A stretch of 64,000 nucleotides of DNA from Arcicella aurantiaca (GTDB taxonomy: Bacteria; Bacteroidota; Bacteroidia; Cytophagales; Spirosomataceae): NCBI RefSeq assembly GCF_003148625.1, contig NZ_QGGO01000002.1, forward strand, positions 89,183 through 153,182, written 5' to 3'. Below, one piece after another: positions 63,890 to 64,000 of this stretch. Numbering within the stretch: position 1 is the first letter of the stretch; every line of letters starts with the position of its first letter. The notes below the pieces were generated by a model. That model ran no database searches and was not told where the DNA came from. It saw only the letters and a list, made by a program, of their open reading frames with translations. The position numbers were made by a program, and so were the translations under genes.

Positions 63890-64000
63890 TTATTTAGCAA
63901 CAACACCTTGAACAGTAGTTTCCAACGGTTGTTGCAGAGGCGAAAACCCAACAAAAATATCTTGATTTTCAACTCCTCTCTCAACAAGTTCTTGACGAAG
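63890..64000 (-). CDS. C-terminal fragment of a gene running off the window
   Basis: Reading the minus strand from the window end gives 36 residues beginning LRQELVERGVENQDIFVGFSP and ending VQGVVAK before a TAA stop (63890-63892). The pattern ELVxxGVxxxDIxxGF resembles the end of XisI-type (fdxN element excision controlling factor) proteins, but the fragment is too short to be sure. A different minus-strand frame (63781-63987) is open but looks non-coding. Confidence 0.5.
   Translation of the reverse strand, partial: LRQELVERGVENQDIFVGFSPLQQPLETTVQGVVAK

Noticed and set aside
63781-63987. Minus-strand frame overlapping the IS right end
   Set aside because: Covers the IS terminal repeat and reads as low-quality sequence; the better frame is the 36-residue fragment ending at 63890.

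Overview
The window looks like a chromosome segment of an AT-rich Bacteroidota, most likely a Cytophagales bacterium of the Spirosomataceae/Cytophagaceae type (Emticicia, Flectobacillus or Arcicella relatives). The genus is inference. Supporting signs are: Bacteroidota promoters (TTTG, about 19 nt, TAnnTTTG; perfect examples at 38415-38445 and 12147-12177), few Shine-Dalgarno sequences, Bacteroidota-type families (DUF4349, DUF4301, DUF4394, SIMPL, DUF1501/DUF1800, TPR histidine kinases, LytTR regulators, an M36 protease), and a carotenoid desaturase. No rRNA, tRNA or CRISPR array was found.

Layout. 0-2.6 kb: leuC and a REP-associated transposase (RAYT) next to a 51-bp tandem array of hairpins. 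2.8-19.8 kb: esterase, CrtD-type desaturase, DUF4349 lipoprotein, giant M36 protease, TauE exporter, M16 peptidase, FMN reductase, RNase R and a molybdopterin oxidoreductase. 20-31.6 kb: asd, 5-formyl-THF cyclo-ligase, DUF4301, SIMPL, hpt, DUF4394 lipoprotein, TPR protein, thioredoxin-like protein and a KirBac-type potassium channel. 31.6-38.2 kb: LytTR regulator, a MITE, a TPR histidine kinase, and a three-gene locus (HopA1-family protein, APH-fold kinase, small protein ending in Cys-SerThrSer-x3-Cys) behind a NarL-type response regulator. 38.4-54.5 kb: LD-carboxypeptidase, pnuC, nth, yraN, NCS2 permease, a frameshifted LytTR regulator, M14 peptidase, glyA, tatC and a DUF1501/DUF1800 pair. 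54.8-64 kb: exported MTA/SAH nucleosidase, an ADP-ribosyltransferase with an overlapping small partner, uvrA, a Septu-like ATPase/HNH pair, an IS4-family insertion sequence and a truncated gene at the edge.

Most interesting system: at 34.4-38.2 kb a response regulator, a putative RiPP precursor, an APH-like kinase and a HopA1-family protein lie on one strand with gaps of 34, 15 and 43 nt, and a TPR histidine kinase converges on them. Kinase plus HopA1 is the enzyme logic of class V lanthipeptides (LxmK/LxmY) and of thioviridamide-type AviMeCys formation (TvaC/TvaD). The candidate precursor has only two cysteines, both in the last eight residues beside Ser/Thr. A Bacteroidota locus reduced to these parts and bracketed by a two-component system is the best candidate for something undescribed. 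Second candidates are the ADP-ribosyltransferase pair and the Septu-like pair, which with the IS form a small accessory/defence zone around uvrA.

The segment is rich in small repeats: hairpin families, three MITE-like elements of about 170 bp, palindromes that supply the stop codons of flanking genes, and intergenic-type repeats inserted in frame within crtD and rnr.
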